DNA from: Limnohabitans sp. Rim8
GTDB lineage: Bacteria > Pseudomonadota > Gammaproteobacteria > Burkholderiales > Burkholderiaceae_C
Direction: 5' to 3'
Length of the DNA stretch: 5,319 bases
NCBI GenBank assembly: GCA_945877725.1
Contig: CAMDXR010000232.1
Location: 1-5,319, forward strand
Shown here: positions 5,060 to 5,319 of the stretch, piece by piece
How positions within the stretch are numbered: the first letter of the stretch is position 1
Layout of the letters: every line of letters starts with the position of its first letter
The notes under the pieces: model-generated
Told to the model about the DNA's origin: nothing
Database searches by the model: none
What the model saw: only the letters and a program-made list of their open reading frames with translations
Program-made: the position numbers and the translations under genes

Positions 5060-5093
5060 CTTTTCCGCTTTTGGGGCGGAGAAGTTTTCTTTT
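5060..5093 (+). terminator. Terminator-like hairpin at the 5' end of the rpsL leader
   Basis: CTTTTCCGC (5060-5068) pairs with GCGGAGAAG (5076-5084) in nine base pairs, one of them a G-U wobble, around a seven-base loop. TTTTCTTTT (5085-5093) follows. The shape is that of an intrinsic terminator and it could end the dacA transcript arriving from the left. However, it lies downstream of the rpsL promoter, so rpsL transcripts also carry it from about their first base, and it may act as an attenuator or as a stabilising 5' hairpin. Half the stem is AT or G-U pairs, so its strength is moderate. Confidence 0.55.
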
Positions 5094-5102
5094 GTCAAAT
5101 CC

Positions 5103-5120
5103 AAACGTTTAGGGACGTTT
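5103..5120 (+). promoter_or_regulatory. Hairpin presenting the rpsL ribosome binding site
   Basis: AAACGT (5103-5108) and ACGTTT (5115-5120) are exact reverse complements around TTAGGG. The only Shine-Dalgarno-like bases before rpsL, AGGGA (5111-5115), lie mostly in that loop, 11 bases before the ATG, which is a little far. The stem is weak (six pairs, mostly AT), so it could tune translation or be incidental. Confidence 0.4.
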
Positions 5121-5126
5121 TAAACA

Positions 5127-5319
5127 ATGCCAACCATCAATCAATTGGTGCGTCAGGGGCGCGAGGTCGAAACGACCAAGTCCAAAAGCCCTGCGATGCA
5201 AAACTCTCCACAGCGTCGTGGTGTCTGCACCCGTGTGTACACCACAACGCCTAAAAAGCCTAACTCCGCTCTGCGTAAAGTTGCCAAAGTGCGCTTGACC
5301 AACGGTTTTGAGGTCATCT
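5127..5319 (+). CDS. rpsL: 30S ribosomal protein S12, 3' end cut by window edge
   Basis: S12 is a core protein of the small-subunit decoding centre. The window holds the first 64 codons of about 125, starting MPTINQLVRQGRE and including RRGVCTRVYTTTPKKPNSALRK (residues 30-51), the highly conserved loop that touches the A-site. Lys43, the classic streptomycin-resistance position, is the wild-type lysine, so this part gives no sign of resistance; the second hot spot near Lys88 lies outside. The ATG at 5127 is set by the alignment to other S12 proteins. It has its own strong promoter and normally heads rpsL-rpsG-fusA-tuf. In many relatives rpoC lies just upstream; here dacA does. Confidence 0.99.
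   Translation, partial: MPTINQLVRQGREVETTKSKSPAMQNSPQRRGVCTRVYTTTPKKPNSALRKVAKVRLTNGFEVI

Noticed and set aside
4463..5104. 213-codon minus-strand frame opposite dacA and the rpsL leader
   Set aside because: It is antisense to the dacA motifs and to the rpsL promoter, without any recognisable domain.
5253..5258. Streptomycin-resistance mutation in rpsL
   Set aside because: Codon 43 reads AAA (lysine), the sensitive wild type; the other hot spot is beyond the window.

Overview
The window looks like chromosomal core sequence from a betaproteobacterium of the order Burkholderiales, most likely family Comamonadaceae. This rests on the moderately high GC coding sequence, on the ribosomal protein S12 N-terminus (MPTINQLVRQGRE), and on the set of neighbouring genes. 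I cannot name a genus. I see no mobile element, CRISPR array, tRNA, rRNA or sign of recent transfer.

Layout from left to right. (1) 1-927, minus strand: hemB, porphobilinogen synthase, lacking only its C-terminal end, which lies off the left edge. (2) 928-1229: a 302-base intergenic region that is far from empty. It holds a probable hemB promoter pointing left, placed so close to the start codon that the message may be leaderless. It also holds a perfect 12-bp palindrome over the -35 box, an AT-rich segment with an 8-bp inverted repeat, and, on the plus strand, three consecutive hairpins ending in a very strong rho-independent terminator (1149-1177). I read the last part as a candidate small RNA or terminated leader of about 100 nt. 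(3) 1230-1658, plus strand: a small four-helix membrane protein of the HemJ/CopD type, probably protoporphyrinogen IX oxidase. (4) 1669-2784: a VanZ-family polytopic membrane protein with a GTG start and a good Shine-Dalgarno. (5) 2807-3154: a thioredoxin-fold [2Fe-2S] ferredoxin. (6) 3154-3780: an alpha/beta hydrolase overlapping the ferredoxin by one base. (7) 3830-4987: DacA, a D,D-carboxypeptidase (PBP5/6 class) with signal peptide and C-terminal membrane anchor. (8) 4988-5126: a textbook sigma-70 promoter with a structured leader. (9) 5127 to the right edge: rpsL, ribosomal protein S12, 5' part only.

How the genes fit together. hemB and the hemJ-like gene are divergent and both serve haem biosynthesis: an early cytosolic step and the penultimate membrane step. 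The five plus-strand genes from hemJ to dacA are tightly spaced (10, 22, -1 and 49 bases between them) with no convincing terminator, so they may form one transcript. Apart from membrane and envelope themes (VanZ, DacA) I see no common pathway. rpsL has its own promoter and should start the usual rpsL-rpsG-fusA-tuf operon beyond the window.

The parts most worth a second look are noncoding: the three-hairpin element between hemB and hemJ, and the terminator-like hairpin at the predicted first base of the rpsL transcript. All genes are of known families; I do not see a new multi-gene system here.
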